A stretch of DNA of 64,000 nt. It comes from Phytohabitans rumicis. Its GTDB lineage: Bacteria > Actinomycetota > Actinomycetes > Mycobacteriales > Micromonosporaceae. Shown here piece by piece: positions 56,801 through 64,000 of the stretch. The stretch lies in NCBI RefSeq assembly GCF_011764445.1, contig NZ_BLPG01000001.1:1054001-1118000 (forward strand). Reading direction: 5' to 3'. The notes under the pieces were generated by a model that did not search any database, was not told the origin of the DNA, and saw only the letters and a list, made by a program, of their open reading frames with translations. Numbering within the stretch: the first letter of the stretch is position 1; every line of letters starts with the position of its first letter. Position numbers and translations under genes: made by a program.

Positions 56801-57102
56801 GCGTCGCCGAAGCGGTCATCGAAGGCGGCCGGCGACGGCTGCGCCCGATCCTCATGACCGCCCTGGCGACCATCTTCGCCCTCCTCCCCATGGCCCTGGG
56901 CATCACCGGCGAGGGCGGCTTCATCTCCACACCGCTCGCGGTTGTCGTCATCGGCGGCCTCATCACCTCGACCCTGCTGACCCTGGTGCTGATCCCGGTC
57001 CTCTACACGATCGTCGAAGGCCGCCGGGAGCGCCGCCAGGCCCGCAAACACGGCCACACCCCGCGACAGGAGCCCGTGGCCGAACCGGTTCCGGTCCCCT
57101 GA
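53893..57102 (+). CDS. RND superfamily efflux pump (AcrB-like)
   Basis: About 1069 residues from GTG 53893 (VSFLSRISLANRKLVALLTS), which has GAGG six bases upstream; GTG 53830 is a longer alternative. Twelve transmembrane segments in the two-fold AcrB pattern, large extracytoplasmic loops after TM1 and TM7, PGAAPEVVEEQVTSPIE, and the TM4 region with GALTIAVGRVVDDSIVVLENI. The second loop contains a Gly-Pro-Asp repeat. No adaptor or outer-membrane partner is present, as usual for actinobacteria. Probably controlled by the kinase/regulator pair upstream; a drug or lipid exporter. Confidence 0.9.
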   Translation: MSFLSRISLANRKLVALLTSLVVALGIYAALSLKQQLLPDLSFPAVTVVATYPGAAPEVVEEQVTSPIEKAVEGLDGVETTTSTSQQGSVQVTVSFSFDTDIDDASTEVEQAVSKISTSLPQGVTPEVLTGSTSDLPTMVLAATSDGDQRKLAADLDDKVVPALRAVDGVNDVSVSGTRDQIVTVTPRTGALAKAGLSTQSIVNALSTLGGTSSAGQITSDGRNLSLAVGQPVASLQQIQDLWLSPAASATSPAGPGSTDAGQSTVSPTKPVQLKEIADVALADAPQTSITRTDGKPSLGISITMDQGGSSPSVSDDVRDQLSTLQSSLADNAKLVVVSDSGPSVRDSVNGLVEEGALGLAMAILVIVLFLRSGRATVVTAVSIPLSLLVALIVLWWRDYTLNILTLGALTIAVGRVVDDSIVVLENIKRHLGYGEDRRTAVISAVREVGSAVTSSTLTTVAVFLPIALVSGFVGELFGSFSITVSVAMVASLLVSLTVVPVLAYWFLKAPKDAAGVPADEYRARVEEHERHGLLPRIYLPVITWAVGHRKTVLAGAVGLLIATFAMAGGLKTTFIGDSGQESIRVTQSLPAGTDLAATDAAAQKVEQALSDVDGVESYQVVIGSSSGFFGSRTANNVTFTLTLASDADSETVTDTVRDKLDTVTDAGDLTVGGGGGPGGGDGPGGGDGPGGSSNISVSVNAEDEQTLSQATQQVQEAISSVSQVTDVQSDLSESAPQISIVANGEAAARYGLSTMTIVSALRQAVDGTTTAQVTLDGTPHDVIVKTTAAAPDSLAKVKAITLPTSAGPVRLDQVATVSQVDGPVQRTHVDGERTNTVTATPVGDNTGAASSAVTDKLDTLTLPDGASYDIGGVTADQSEAFVQLILAMIAAIALVFLVLVAVFRSFRQTLILLVSIPFAFVGAFALLLVTGTPLGVAALIGILMLIGIVVTNAIVLMDLVNQYRERGMSVAEAVIEGGRRRLRPILMTALATIFALLPMALGITGEGGFISTPLAVVVIGGLITSTLLTLVLIPVLYTIVEGRRERRQARKHGHTPRQEPVAEPVPVP
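55921..55971 (+). repeat. 18-base in-frame tandem repeat (GPGGGD units) in RND pump
   Basis: The 18-base unit GGCCCCGGCGGCGGCGAC is repeated two full times plus a partial third, encoding GPGGGDGPGGGDGPGG in the periplasmic-side loop of the pump. It acts as a flexible linker and could change length by slippage without breaking the frame. Confidence 0.8.
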
Positions 57103-57114
57103 GGACCGGAAACA

Positions 57115-57155
57115 GCCCGGCCGGTACGCACGCCCCCCGCGCGTACCGGCCGGGC
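57115..57155 (+). terminator. Hairpin terminator after RND pump gene
   Basis: A perfect 15-bp inverted repeat (57115-57129 with 57141-57155, stem GCCCGGCCGGTACGC, 11-nt loop) begins 13 bases after the pump stop codon. A strong GC stem without a U tract, typical for actinomycetes. Confidence 0.8.
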
Positions 57156-57452
57156 GTCCAACGATCTACCGCGAAGACTGCCTGGCCGGAAACGCAGCCG
57201 GCGTGACCGGGCATCGGTGGGCGGCGCCGCGAGCCGGCGCTGCCCACCACCGGCACCATCACGGCCATCCTCGCAACGACCGACGTCCTCGCGCTCACGG
57301 CCATGTCCGTACTGTCCGAGCCGCGGGCTCGACGTATCGGGTTCGACGACGTCCCGGCGGCGGAGCCAGCCGGCCTGACGACGACCCGGCAGCCCTTGAT
57401 CGAGAAGGGCCGCCGCGGCGCGGAAACCCTCCTGCGCCCTGCTGAGGCCGGC
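57156..57452. other. Intergenic stretch without a supported gene
   Basis: About 300 bases between the RND terminator and the end of the DUF3817 gene. Short frames exist on both strands but none has a ribosome site or a recognisable sequence. I see no RNA gene or large repeat. Confidence 0.4.
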
Positions 57453-57758
57453 CTAGGCCACCGGCTCGGACTGGGTCTGGCGACGGCTCACCCAACGCTC
57501 GAAGAGCAGGGTGGTCAGCGGCGGGATCGAGGCTGCCAGGGCCACCACAGTGCGCCAGAACGACCACCGGTCCGCCCGCGCCACCCATACGGTGGCCAAC
57601 AGGTAGGCGACGAACAGCGCTCCGTGGACCCGGCCGAACAGCCACACACCCATCTCGGTGGTATGCGTGACGTGCTTCAAATACATGCCGACCAGCAGCC
57701 CGGTCCACGAGATCGCCTCGGCGATCGCGGTCACCCGGAAAACTCCGAACGCCTGCAT
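57453..57758 (-). CDS. DUF3817 small membrane protein
   Basis: 101 residues, three hydrophobic segments, with the family features FRVTAIAEAISWTGLLVGMYLKH near the N-terminus and VHGALFVAYLLATVWVARADRW. DUF3817 proteins are short integral membrane proteins, common in actinobacteria, some associated with MFS or RND-type transport genes. Function unknown. GGGAGTGAG lies upstream of the ATG. Confidence 0.82.
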   Translation of the reverse strand: MQAFGVFRVTAIAEAISWTGLLVGMYLKHVTHTTEMGVWLFGRVHGALFVAYLLATVWVARADRWSFWRTVVALAASIPPLTTLLFERWVSRRQTQSEPVA

Positions 57759-57874
57759 CCCGTCTCACTCCCGTCTTCTCGTACCGCGACGACGGTACGC
57801 AACCAAAGTTGAGAGTTTGCTGAAGGTACGCCGTCCGCAGATCGCGCAGCGTAACCGGTATCGTCGGCACTGCG

Positions 57875-58696
57875 ATGGAAGATCAGCACGGCGCCTCGAA
57901 CGCGGACGCGGAGCGGCCGAGCGCGGCCCGGGTGTACGACTACCTGCTCGGCGGCCACCACAACTTCGCCGCCGACCGGGAGCTGGCTCGACAACTCCAG
58001 CAGGCGGCGCCCGAGCTCCGGCGGATAATCTGGGCCACCCGGGCGTTCTCCCATCGCGCGGTCCGGTTTCTCACCGGCGTGGGCGTCCGCCAGTTCATCG
58101 ACCTCGGGGCGGGCCTCCCGACGGCAGGCAGCGTCCACGAGGTGGCCCGCCGGCACGCGCCGGGCACCCGGGTCGTCTACGTGGAGAACGACCCGGTAGC
58201 GGTCGCACACGGTGAACAGGTGCTGGCGGGTGATCCCGCGGCCGCTGTCATCGCCGCCGACCTGCGGGACTACGGCACTGTGCTGAGCCATCCGCGGGCG
58301 CGGGCGCTGATCGACCCGCGCGAGCCGGTCGGCGTCCTGCTCGTGGGGGTGCTGCACGAGCTGCCCGCAGACGAGCCGGCGCGGGCCATCGCCGGGTACC
58401 GGCGGGAGATGGCGGCGGGCAGCTTCCTGGCGCTGTCCCAGGCCACCTGGGCGGGTACTCCAGAAGACGCCGAGATCAAGGAGGCGTTCGACAAGGGCTT
58501 TGCCCCCAGCATAGAGATGGCCTTCCGGACACGTGCCGAGGTATCTGCGCTGTTCGAGGGTTTCGACCTCGTGGACCCGGGCGTGGTGCACATCGCCCAG
58601 TGGCACCCGGATCCCGCGCCACCGGAGGAGCCGACGATGCGGCCGCCCGTGTACGCGGGTGTCGGCCGGCTCCCCGCGAGGCCGCTTGGCTCTTGA
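57875..58696 (+). CDS. SAM-dependent methyltransferase, DUF574 family
   Basis: 273 residues: ASNADAERPSAARVYDYLLG then GGHHNFAADRELA at the N-terminus, NPVAVAHGEQVL-like NDPVAVAHGEQVLAGD, LVGVLHELPADEPARAI and SQATW. These are signatures of the actinobacterial S-adenosyl methyltransferase family PF04672. Members occur in large numbers per genome and in some natural-product clusters; substrates are mostly unknown. Stands alone, divergent from DUF3817. Confidence 0.88.
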   Translation: MEDQHGASNADAERPSAARVYDYLLGGHHNFAADRELARQLQQAAPELRRIIWATRAFSHRAVRFLTGVGVRQFIDLGAGLPTAGSVHEVARRHAPGTRVVYVENDPVAVAHGEQVLAGDPAAAVIAADLRDYGTVLSHPRARALIDPREPVGVLLVGVLHELPADEPARAIAGYRREMAAGSFLALSQATWAGTPEDAEIKEAFDKGFAPSIEMAFRTRAEVSALFEGFDLVDPGVVHIAQWHPDPAPPEEPTMRPPVYAGVGRLPARPLGS

Positions 58697-58756
58697 CCCG
58701 GGCCGGCGGGGAGCGGCGTCCCGCGTCCGGTGCGTGCGGGACACCGCCCCCCTTGT

Positions 58757-59203
58757 TCAGAGCCGTACGCAGGTGCGTGCCGGCCGGAACCGGTGGTACG
58801 GCGCGTCGTCCGGCAGGCTGCCGCAGACCTCGACGCCGCTGTCGAGCTGTTGGCCGATGTCGAACGCCGCCCTCGCCCGGTCGCCGACGCAGTCCACCTT
58901 GCGGGAGTCGGAGATCTCGCCGCTCGGGCTGGATGCCGACACGTGCAGGCCCACGGCGTCGTCGCACGCCGACCGCTGCGCGGTCAGGGTGATGGTGACC
59001 CGGTCGACCCGGGTACCGCTGGCTTCCACGGTGACGCAGAGGTCCGCGACCGGATCGTCCCCTTTCGACTGTGCATGGTAGACGGTGACGCAGGGGGCGT
59101 CTTTGGTGCCGTCCGCCGGCCATGCCCGCGCGCCGAACACGGCGGCCGCGAGCAGGAGAGCGGTCACGCCGACGACCTTGGGCAGGTTGATCCGCTGCGC
59201 CAT
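58757..59203 (-). CDS. Secreted hypothetical protein
   Basis: 148 residues from the ATG at 59203. A signal peptide (LPKVVGVTALLLAAAVFGARAW) is followed by a domain with six cysteines (CVTVYHAQSK, LCVTVEASG, SACDDA, KVDCVGD, EVCGSL, RTCVRL), consistent with three disulfides in an exported beta-rich domain. I do not recognise the family. It begins three bases after the multicopper oxidase stop, so the two are made together; it may be an accessory or substrate-binding protein. Confidence 0.65.
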   Translation of the reverse strand: MAQRINLPKVVGVTALLLAAAVFGARAWPADGTKDAPCVTVYHAQSKGDDPVADLCVTVEASGTRVDRVTITLTAQRSACDDAVGLHVSASSPSGEISDSRKVDCVGDRARAAFDIGQQLDSGVEVCGSLPDDAPYHRFRPARTCVRL

Positions 59204-59206
59204 GGG

Positions 59207-60706
59207 TCAGTTGACCATCAGGCCGAGCATCATGCCGGCGTCTTCGTGTACCAGGTTGTGGCAGTGCAGCATGTACATGTATTCGGTGTCGGTGAAGTCG
59301 GTGAACTGCATGGCGATCTTCACGGTGGCGCCGGGCGGCACCTCGATGGTGTCCTTCCATCCGAGGTTGACGCCGCTGGCGGCCACGCCGTTGATGGAGA
59401 TGACCTGGTAGGGCACGTCGTGCAGGTGGAACGAGTGGTGCAGGGCGGCGGTGGCGTTGACGACGTCCCACACCTCGATGTCGTTGAGGCCCGTCATGAT
59501 CATGTTGTCGTGCAGGGTGGTGATGCTCGTGCCGGCGATGCCATTGATCATCTGGATCGCGCCGTTGTTGTTGAGGGTCAGGGTCCGGGTCAGGGCGTTC
59601 GTGGTGGCCAGCGGGGTGATCACGTTGAGGGTGGGAGGCAGTGGGGGCAGCAGCGGGCCAGGAGGGCTCGTGGTGCTGACCGCGACGAGCGGCACGGTGT
59701 AACGGACGGCGTTGACGGCGTTCTGGACGGTGGCCTGGAGGGTCACCGTCGTACCGGTGGTGAGGTCGAGCAGGATCTCCGCGCGCTCGCCGTGCACGAG
59801 CCGCACGCTCGTGACGGAAAGCGGCGCGGCCAGCAGGCCGGCGTCGCTGGCGACCTGCGTCACGGCGGCGCCATCAGCTCTGGCTACCGTGATGGTGTCG
59901 ACGAGTGAGGCGTTGAGCAGGCGAAGGCGTACGCGGCCCCGGTCCACGCTGAGGGTGGGTGTGGCGGCGGTCGCGCTGGCGCCGTTGACGAGGAGTTGGA
60001 GGGTGCTGCCGGCGGCGGTGAACCCGCCGTTGTTCTGGGCGAGCGAGCCGTCGGCGAGGACCGCCGTGGACTGCATGATCAGCGGAAAGTCGTCCCTGCC
60101 GTAGTCCCTCGGCAGGCTCGCGCTGGCCGGCGAGGGACTGTCCACAATGATCATTCCTGCGAGGCCCAGGCTCACTTGCCGTGCCGTGGTGCCCAAACCG
60201 TGCGGGTGGTACCAGAGTGTGCAGGACTGGCTCTGCTTCACCGTGAACTGCGGCGACCATGTCGTACCCGCGGCGATGATGTTCTGCGGTCCGCCGTCCA
60301 TGGATGGCGCGATGTGCAATCCATGCCAGTGCACGGTGGTCTCCTCGGCCAGGTTGTTGGTGACCGAGAAGCGCACCTTCTGCCTCTCCAGGATCCGCAT
60401 GGTCGGGCCGAGGAAGGCGCCGTTGAATCCGGCGGTCGGGCTCGCGACCCCCGGTAGGACTTCGGTGCTGCCGGTCGCCATCTGGAGAGGGAAGACCAGG
60501 ACGTCCTTGTCCAAGGTGGGCTGGAGCAGGGGTGGGACCGGTAGGGTCCCGCCGACCAGTGCGACCGCCGTCATCCGCGCGGCCGCACCTCCCATAGTGG
60601 ACACAGGACCCAGCAGTGTCGTGGCACCGACCCCCAACGCACCGCTGAATACCGCCCGTCGTGACACACCCGTGTGCGCCCAAGTCGGACGCCTCCCATT
60701 TATCAT
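59207..60706 (-). CDS. Multicopper oxidase, exported (CotA/bilirubin-oxidase-like)
   Basis: 499 residues with a twin-arginine leader (SRRAVFSGALGVGATTLLG). All four copper motifs are visible: VHWHGLHIAPS, LWYHPHGLG, HHSFHLHDVPY and HCHNLVHEDAGMM, giving the type 2/3 cluster and the type 1 Cu with axial Met. It oxidises phenols, metals or similar substrates with O2 at the cell surface. In an operon with the Cys-rich secreted protein. The two-component genes on the same strand upstream may control it, perhaps in response to copper or cell stress. Confidence 0.92.
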   Translation of the reverse strand: MINGRRPTWAHTGVSRRAVFSGALGVGATTLLGPVSTMGGAAARMTAVALVGGTLPVPPLLQPTLDKDVLVFPLQMATGSTEVLPGVASPTAGFNGAFLGPTMRILERQKVRFSVTNNLAEETTVHWHGLHIAPSMDGGPQNIIAAGTTWSPQFTVKQSQSCTLWYHPHGLGTTARQVSLGLAGMIIVDSPSPASASLPRDYGRDDFPLIMQSTAVLADGSLAQNNGGFTAAGSTLQLLVNGASATAATPTLSVDRGRVRLRLLNASLVDTITVARADGAAVTQVASDAGLLAAPLSVTSVRLVHGERAEILLDLTTGTTVTLQATVQNAVNAVRYTVPLVAVSTTSPPGPLLPPLPPTLNVITPLATTNALTRTLTLNNNGAIQMINGIAGTSITTLHDNMIMTGLNDIEVWDVVNATAALHHSFHLHDVPYQVISINGVAASGVNLGWKDTIEVPPGATVKIAMQFTDFTDTEYMYMLHCHNLVHEDAGMMLGLMVN

Positions 60707-60717
60707 GCTCGATGACG

Positions 60718-60734
60718 TTAGGGCTCTGCCCTAA
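60718..60734. promoter_or_regulatory. Small palindrome upstream of the multicopper oxidase gene
   Basis: TTAGGGC-TCT-GCCCTAA, an exact 7-bp inverted repeat 12 bases before the oxidase ATG. CCCTAA recurs at 60763-60768 (TTCCCTAAGATTCT). Possible operator for the neighbouring response regulator or another repressor in the 89-base gap. Confidence 0.4.
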
Positions 60735-60795
60735 AAGGATCTTTTGAAAAATCTAACAGTTCCCTAAGATTCTCGGCCAGGCAACCTCGCGCCAT

Positions 60796-62166
60796 CTACA
60801 GCGGCCTCATGGGCAGGACGAGGCAGAAGATGTTACCACCGCCCGATCGGGGGGCCACCGTGACGGCGCCGCCATGCAGGGCCGCGGTCTGCTGGACGAT
60901 GGCTAGTCCGAGGCCCGAGCCGGGCATGGAACGGGACGTGTCCATGCGGTAGAACCGCTGGAATATGCGGTCGCGGTGGTCGCCAGGGATGGTGGGGCCG
61001 CGGTCGTGGACGCTCACCTCGGCGTACTGCGCGGTACCGGCGGTCGCCTTGCGGATGTATATCTCGATTTCCTGTTCGGGTGGCCCGAACTTGGCGGCGT
61101 TGTCCAGCAAGTTGACCAGGGCGCGTTGCAGGGCGGCGGGCCGGGCGGTGATGGTCACGGCATCCGGCGCATGGAGGCTGAACGTCGGGCGCGGGTAGTG
61201 GGCACGGGCGAGGTCGCTGGCCTCGGCGGCCAGTTCCGTGAGCTCCGTGGCGACGGCCAGCTCGTCGACGGCGTTGGAACGGGCCAGGTTGACGAGGCTG
61301 GCGACCAGGTCGGCCAGTTCGATGCTCTGCTTGTCGAGGTCGGTCAGCAGCGCGGTGCGGTCGGATTGGCCGAGCCGATCGCCGGCGTGGATGAGCAACT
61401 CGACATTGGTACGCAGGCTGGCCATCGGGGTCCGCAGTTCGTGGGCGGCGTCCTCGATGAGTTCCCGCTGCTGGCGCTGGGCGACGTCGAGGCGGGACAA
61501 CATGTTGTTGAACGCCGTGCCGAGCTGGGCGATCTCGTCATGCCCGTGCACCTGGATCGGTTGGCTGAGGTCGCGAGTCTCAGCGATTCGCATGGCCACG
61601 GTGGTCAACTCCTCGACCGGACGCAGCCCAGCGCGGGCGACCAGCCGCCCCGCTACGGCGGCGATGCTCGCCGCACCGACGATAAGAGCCGCGATCAGCA
61701 GCCCGAACCGTCGCAACGTCGCGTCGGTTCCCTCCAGTGAACGAGCCAGCTGGATCGTCTCACCCTGGTGGCCGCGGACGGTGAAAACGCGGAACCGGCC
61801 ATGGCCGGTGTCGACGGTGTAGTGGGCCCGACCCTGCATGCCGACGGCGACGGCGGCATCGGCCGCGGTCCATGGCAATGCGATCGCGTCGCGAGGCGCG
61901 CTGACGCTGGCACCGTCGGAGAAGCGGATCTGCAGACGCACATCTTGGTCGGCGTCCAGAGGTGTGGTGGGGATGGCGGCCGCGGCCTCGGCGGTCAGCC
62001 GCGGTGGCAGGCCAAGTGTCATCGCCCGCAGCTCACGATCGGCCTGCCCGATCAGCGTCTGGCTCAGCGCGAGCCAGGCCAGCACGCCCACCGCGACCGC
62101 CACGACCGTGACGGCGGCCCCGGCGATGACCGCCAGGCGGCGGCGGATGGACGGCCGGCGGATCAT
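60796..62166 (-). CDS. Sensor histidine kinase (MprB-like)
   Basis: 456 residues: TM1 (LAVIAGAAVTVVAVAVGVLAWL), an extracellular sensor domain of about 120 residues, TM2 (FGLLIAALIVGAASIAAVAG), HAMP, then DAAHELRTPMASLRTNVELL with the phospho-accepting His, and the ATPase motifs LLDNAAKFGPP and GSGLGLAIVQQTAALHGG. Overlaps the regulator gene by four bases. Organisation and sequence resemble the MprAB envelope-stress system. Confidence 0.92.
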   Translation of the reverse strand: MIRRPSIRRRLAVIAGAAVTVVAVAVGVLAWLALSQTLIGQADRELRAMTLGLPPRLTAEAAAAIPTTPLDADQDVRLQIRFSDGASVSAPRDAIALPWTAADAAVAVGMQGRAHYTVDTGHGRFRVFTVRGHQGETIQLARSLEGTDATLRRFGLLIAALIVGAASIAAVAGRLVARAGLRPVEELTTVAMRIAETRDLSQPIQVHGHDEIAQLGTAFNNMLSRLDVAQRQQRELIEDAAHELRTPMASLRTNVELLIHAGDRLGQSDRTALLTDLDKQSIELADLVASLVNLARSNAVDELAVATELTELAAEASDLARAHYPRPTFSLHAPDAVTITARPAALQRALVNLLDNAAKFGPPEQEIEIYIRKATAGTAQYAEVSVHDRGPTIPGDHRDRIFQRFYRMDTSRSMPGSGLGLAIVQQTAALHGGAVTVAPRSGGGNIFCLVLPMRPL

Positions 62167-62870
62167 CGCCGCACGCCGTGGCGCAGCACGAAGCCGACCC
62201 CGCGTACGGTGTGCACCAGACGCGGCCGGCCACCGGCTTCCAGTTTGCGGCGCAGGTAACCGATGTAGACATCGAGGGTGTTGGACGACTGGTCCAGGTC
62301 GAAGCCCCAGACGTGCTCGAACAGTTGGCTGCGGGTGAGCACCTGCCCTCGGTGTTCCATGAGGGTTTGCAGCAGGTTGAACTCCGTCCGCGTGAGGTCG
62401 ACCGGTTCGCCGCTGAGGTGTACCTGGCGGGCACGGCGATCCACGACGAGATCACCCACCTGCTGTACGTCGGTCTGGCCGAGCAGCGGCCCGGTCCGGC
62501 GCAACAATGCCCGCACCCGGGCCAGCAGTTCCTGCAACGCGAACGGCTTGACCAGATAGTCGTCGGCGCCCGCGTCCAGGCCCGCCACCCGGTCGGCGAG
62601 CGCGTCCCGGGCGGTGAGCATCAGTACCGGCGTGCGATCCCCGCCGGCACGCAACCGGCTGCAGGCATCCAGCCCGGAAAGGCCCGGCATCATCACGTCC
62701 AGCAGCACCAGGTCGGGCTTGAGTCTGGCGACCTGGGCGAGGGTGTCCGTGCCATCGGCGGCCAGATCCACCAGATAGCCCTCGAACCGCAGCGCGCGCT
62801 CCAGCGCCTGCCGTACGGCCGTGTCGTCGTCGCTGACCAGCAGCCGGTAGCCCGTACTCACGGCGTTCAC
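62163..62870 (-). CDS. OmpR-family response regulator (MprA-like)
   Basis: 235 residues. Receiver domain (VSDDDTAVRQALERALRFEGY, phospho-Asp in LVLLDVMMPG, Lys in YLVKPF) and a winged-helix DNA-binding domain (LTRTEFNLLQTLMEHRGQVLT then SNTLDVYIGYLRRKLE). First gene of the pair with the kinase. Likely targets: its own operon and the multicopper oxidase gene downstream. Confidence 0.93.
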   Translation of the reverse strand: MNAVSTGYRLLVSDDDTAVRQALERALRFEGYLVDLAADGTDTLAQVARLKPDLVLLDVMMPGLSGLDACSRLRAGGDRTPVLMLTARDALADRVAGLDAGADDYLVKPFALQELLARVRALLRRTGPLLGQTDVQQVGDLVVDRRARQVHLSGEPVDLTRTEFNLLQTLMEHRGQVLTRSQLFEHVWGFDLDQSSNTLDVYIGYLRRKLEAGGRPRLVHTVRGVGFVLRHGVRR

Positions 62871-62899
62871 GATAGGAAAGCCATGTCGGTACCCGGCAC

Positions 62900-63890
62900 T
62901 TTTCTTACGCTCTTCTTAGAATCGGCTCCAGCGCCGCCGTTCACCGCGCCTCTTCCTGCGCGCGGCAACGGGGTCCCGGGCCGACAAAGAAGCGGTACGA
63001 CGCATGCGGTTGCGCCTTGGCCGCGGACGACTACAGCAACGGGTCCAGCCCATCGCGGCAGCAGCGGCCGGCGAGGCCGCGGGCAAGTCGATGAAGCAGG
63101 CCGCGAGGTCGAGGTACGGGCGGCTCCGGTGATCCAGAACAGCTCGACCAGCGCGGTCTCGACCCCGGGTGTCCGTCGAGCGCGTCCTCGTTGCCGTCGC
63201 TGAAGCGCCACAACGGCCGGCCACCCCGGGCGGTCGGGATCCACACTCCGCCGGCCCCCGAGGTCCAGGGTGAAGGTGCCGTGATACCAGCGCACCGGCA
63301 CCAGGCCACGCCGCCGCCGTGGGAACCGGGCCGAGGAATCGCCACTACGGCGGCGTTTGGCGGCGGCGAACCAGGCATCGGAGAACCTGCGCAACACCGG
63401 ACCTGCGGGTCACGGCGTCGGCCTATCGATCGTCGCCGTCATCGCCACCGCTCACGACGCCAAGCTTCGCGCTATGGCACTGCCCGATGGTGGCCTCGAC
63501 CTCCGGATCGCCTTCCCCGAATGATTCGGCAGCGGCGCCGCCAGGTGATCGGCCTCCATCGTGTGAAGGCGCTCGGCGCCGTACCGGCTGGCCAGCTCGG
63601 TGGCGGTGGCGCTATTCCGGCGGTGCAGGTCGGCGTCGCTGTCCCGCAGCGGGCGGCCCAGGCCTGTGGCGAGCCCGACGGCATCTACTCGTTCGTTAGC
63701 GGCGCCACTGGCTGGAGTCGGGTCTACACGACCACCAACGACACCAGCACCACGCACACGTGGAAGGTGGTGAGCAAGGCGTCGCCGACCGCCTCCGAGG
63801 CGTACCGGGTGAGTGGATGCTCGGCGGGCTTCTTGGTGTGGGCAACCCTGCGGGGGTCGGGTTCCGTTTCATGGCGGAGATGAGGAGGTG
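62900..63890 (-). pseudogene. Frame-broken leftward coding sequence(s), unrecognised
   Basis: No single frame holds. By switching frames on the minus strand one can read FTLDLG, then GGVWIPTARGGRPLWRFSDG, GVETALVELFWITGA and PYLDLAACFIDLPAA between about 63300 and 63060. Separately, TATELASRYGAERLHTMEAD then ESFGEGDPEVEATIGQCHSA can be read at about 63620-63430. At least four single-base frame changes are needed. I do not recognise either piece. Either these are decayed genes or homopolymer errors broke them; the region otherwise holds no supported gene. Confidence 0.3.
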
Positions 63891-63896
63891 GCCACG

Positions 63897-64000
63897 GTGG
63901 CTATGGACGTGGAGTCCTACCGCGATTTCGTGACAGCCCGGATGGATGGGCTGCGGCGTACCGCGTACCTGCTGTGCGGCGACTGGCACACCGCCGATGA
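63897..64000 (+). CDS. SigE-family ECF sigma factor, N-terminus (partial)
   Basis: From GTG 63897, with GAGGAGG eight bases upstream, the frame reads VAMDVESYRDFVTARMDGLRR and then TAYLLCGDWHTAD to the window end. This is the start of sigma region 2 of the SigE family of actinobacterial ECF sigma factors (FxxFVxAR, RTAYLLxGDxxxAxDL). The rest lies outside the window. Confidence 0.75.
   Translation, partial: MAMDVESYRDFVTARMDGLRRTAYLLCGDWHTAD

Noticed and set aside
54757-57057. A 766-codon leftward frame opposite the RND pump
   Set aside because: Composed mainly of Asp, Gly, Gln, Arg and Val in shadow pattern; the plus strand clearly encodes the pump.
58718-58742. Inverted repeat GTCCCGC/GCGGGAC after the DUF574 gene as terminator
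   Set aside because: Only a 7-bp stem with an 11-nt loop in very GC-rich DNA; expected by chance, so not listed.

Overview
The window is high-GC actinomycete DNA, most likely from a Micromonosporaceae-type organism. The clues are GTG/TTG starts with strong GGAGG sites, many ATGA/GTGA/TTGA gene overlaps, an actinobacterial qcrAB, SARP and ECF regulators and a LAxTG-anchored protein. This placement is an inference; no rRNA or tRNA is present.

Left edge (1-1300): a lipoprotein fragment and the tail of a LAxTG surface protein, then remnants of a serine recombinase and of an ECF sigma gene. A 304-bp stretch of the ECF remnant is an exact inverted copy of the intact ECF gene near 8 kb.

Main region (about 1.5-40.5 kb): a naphthoquinone meroterpenoid gene cluster. 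A SARP activator with at least three TTA codons is followed by IDI, tetrahydroxynaphthalene synthase, a DUF3050 haem-oxygenase-fold protein and the ECF sigma gene. Next come a WrbA-like quinone reductase and a four-gene MEP/prenyl operon (ispH, prenyl synthase, dxs, ispG). After two small regulatory genes, a TetR gene and an ABC exporter comes a long leftward tailoring block: O-methyltransferase, P450, a geranyl-diphosphate C-methyltransferase-like protein, EIGHT tandem vanadium haloperoxidase-family genes, two ABBA aromatic prenyltransferases around an AMP ligase, a DegT-family aminotransferase and a cupin. The inferred route is malonyl-CoA to THN to flaviolin to 8-amino-flaviolin, then (possibly C-methylated) prenylation, then haloperoxidase-driven halogenation, rearrangement and cyclisation. 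The enzyme set resembles the napyradiomycin, furaquinocin and naphterpin families. It differs in having eight haloperoxidase paralogues, two of which have altered active sites; a GPP C-methyltransferase; and MEP rather than mevalonate precursor genes.

Cluster edge (40.5-43.3 kb): a qcrA-qcrB pair without qcrC. It may be a duplicated respiratory target that gives self-resistance.

Right side (43.3-64 kb): an ECF sigma/epimerase pair; an ABC transporter/TetR cassette with related palindromes; a CrtC/AttH-like secreted protein and an MFS pump; a two-component system with a DMT-type transporter gene between kinase and regulator; a large RND pump; DUF3817; a SAM methyltransferase; a multicopper oxidase with a secreted partner; an MprAB-like two-component system; a decayed stretch; and the start of a SigE-type sigma factor.

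Caution: at least five genes carry apparent one-base losses inside G/C runs (wrbA-like, ABC permease twice, haloperoxidase 2, qcrB 3' end). The pattern suggests homopolymer sequencing or assembly error more than true gene death.
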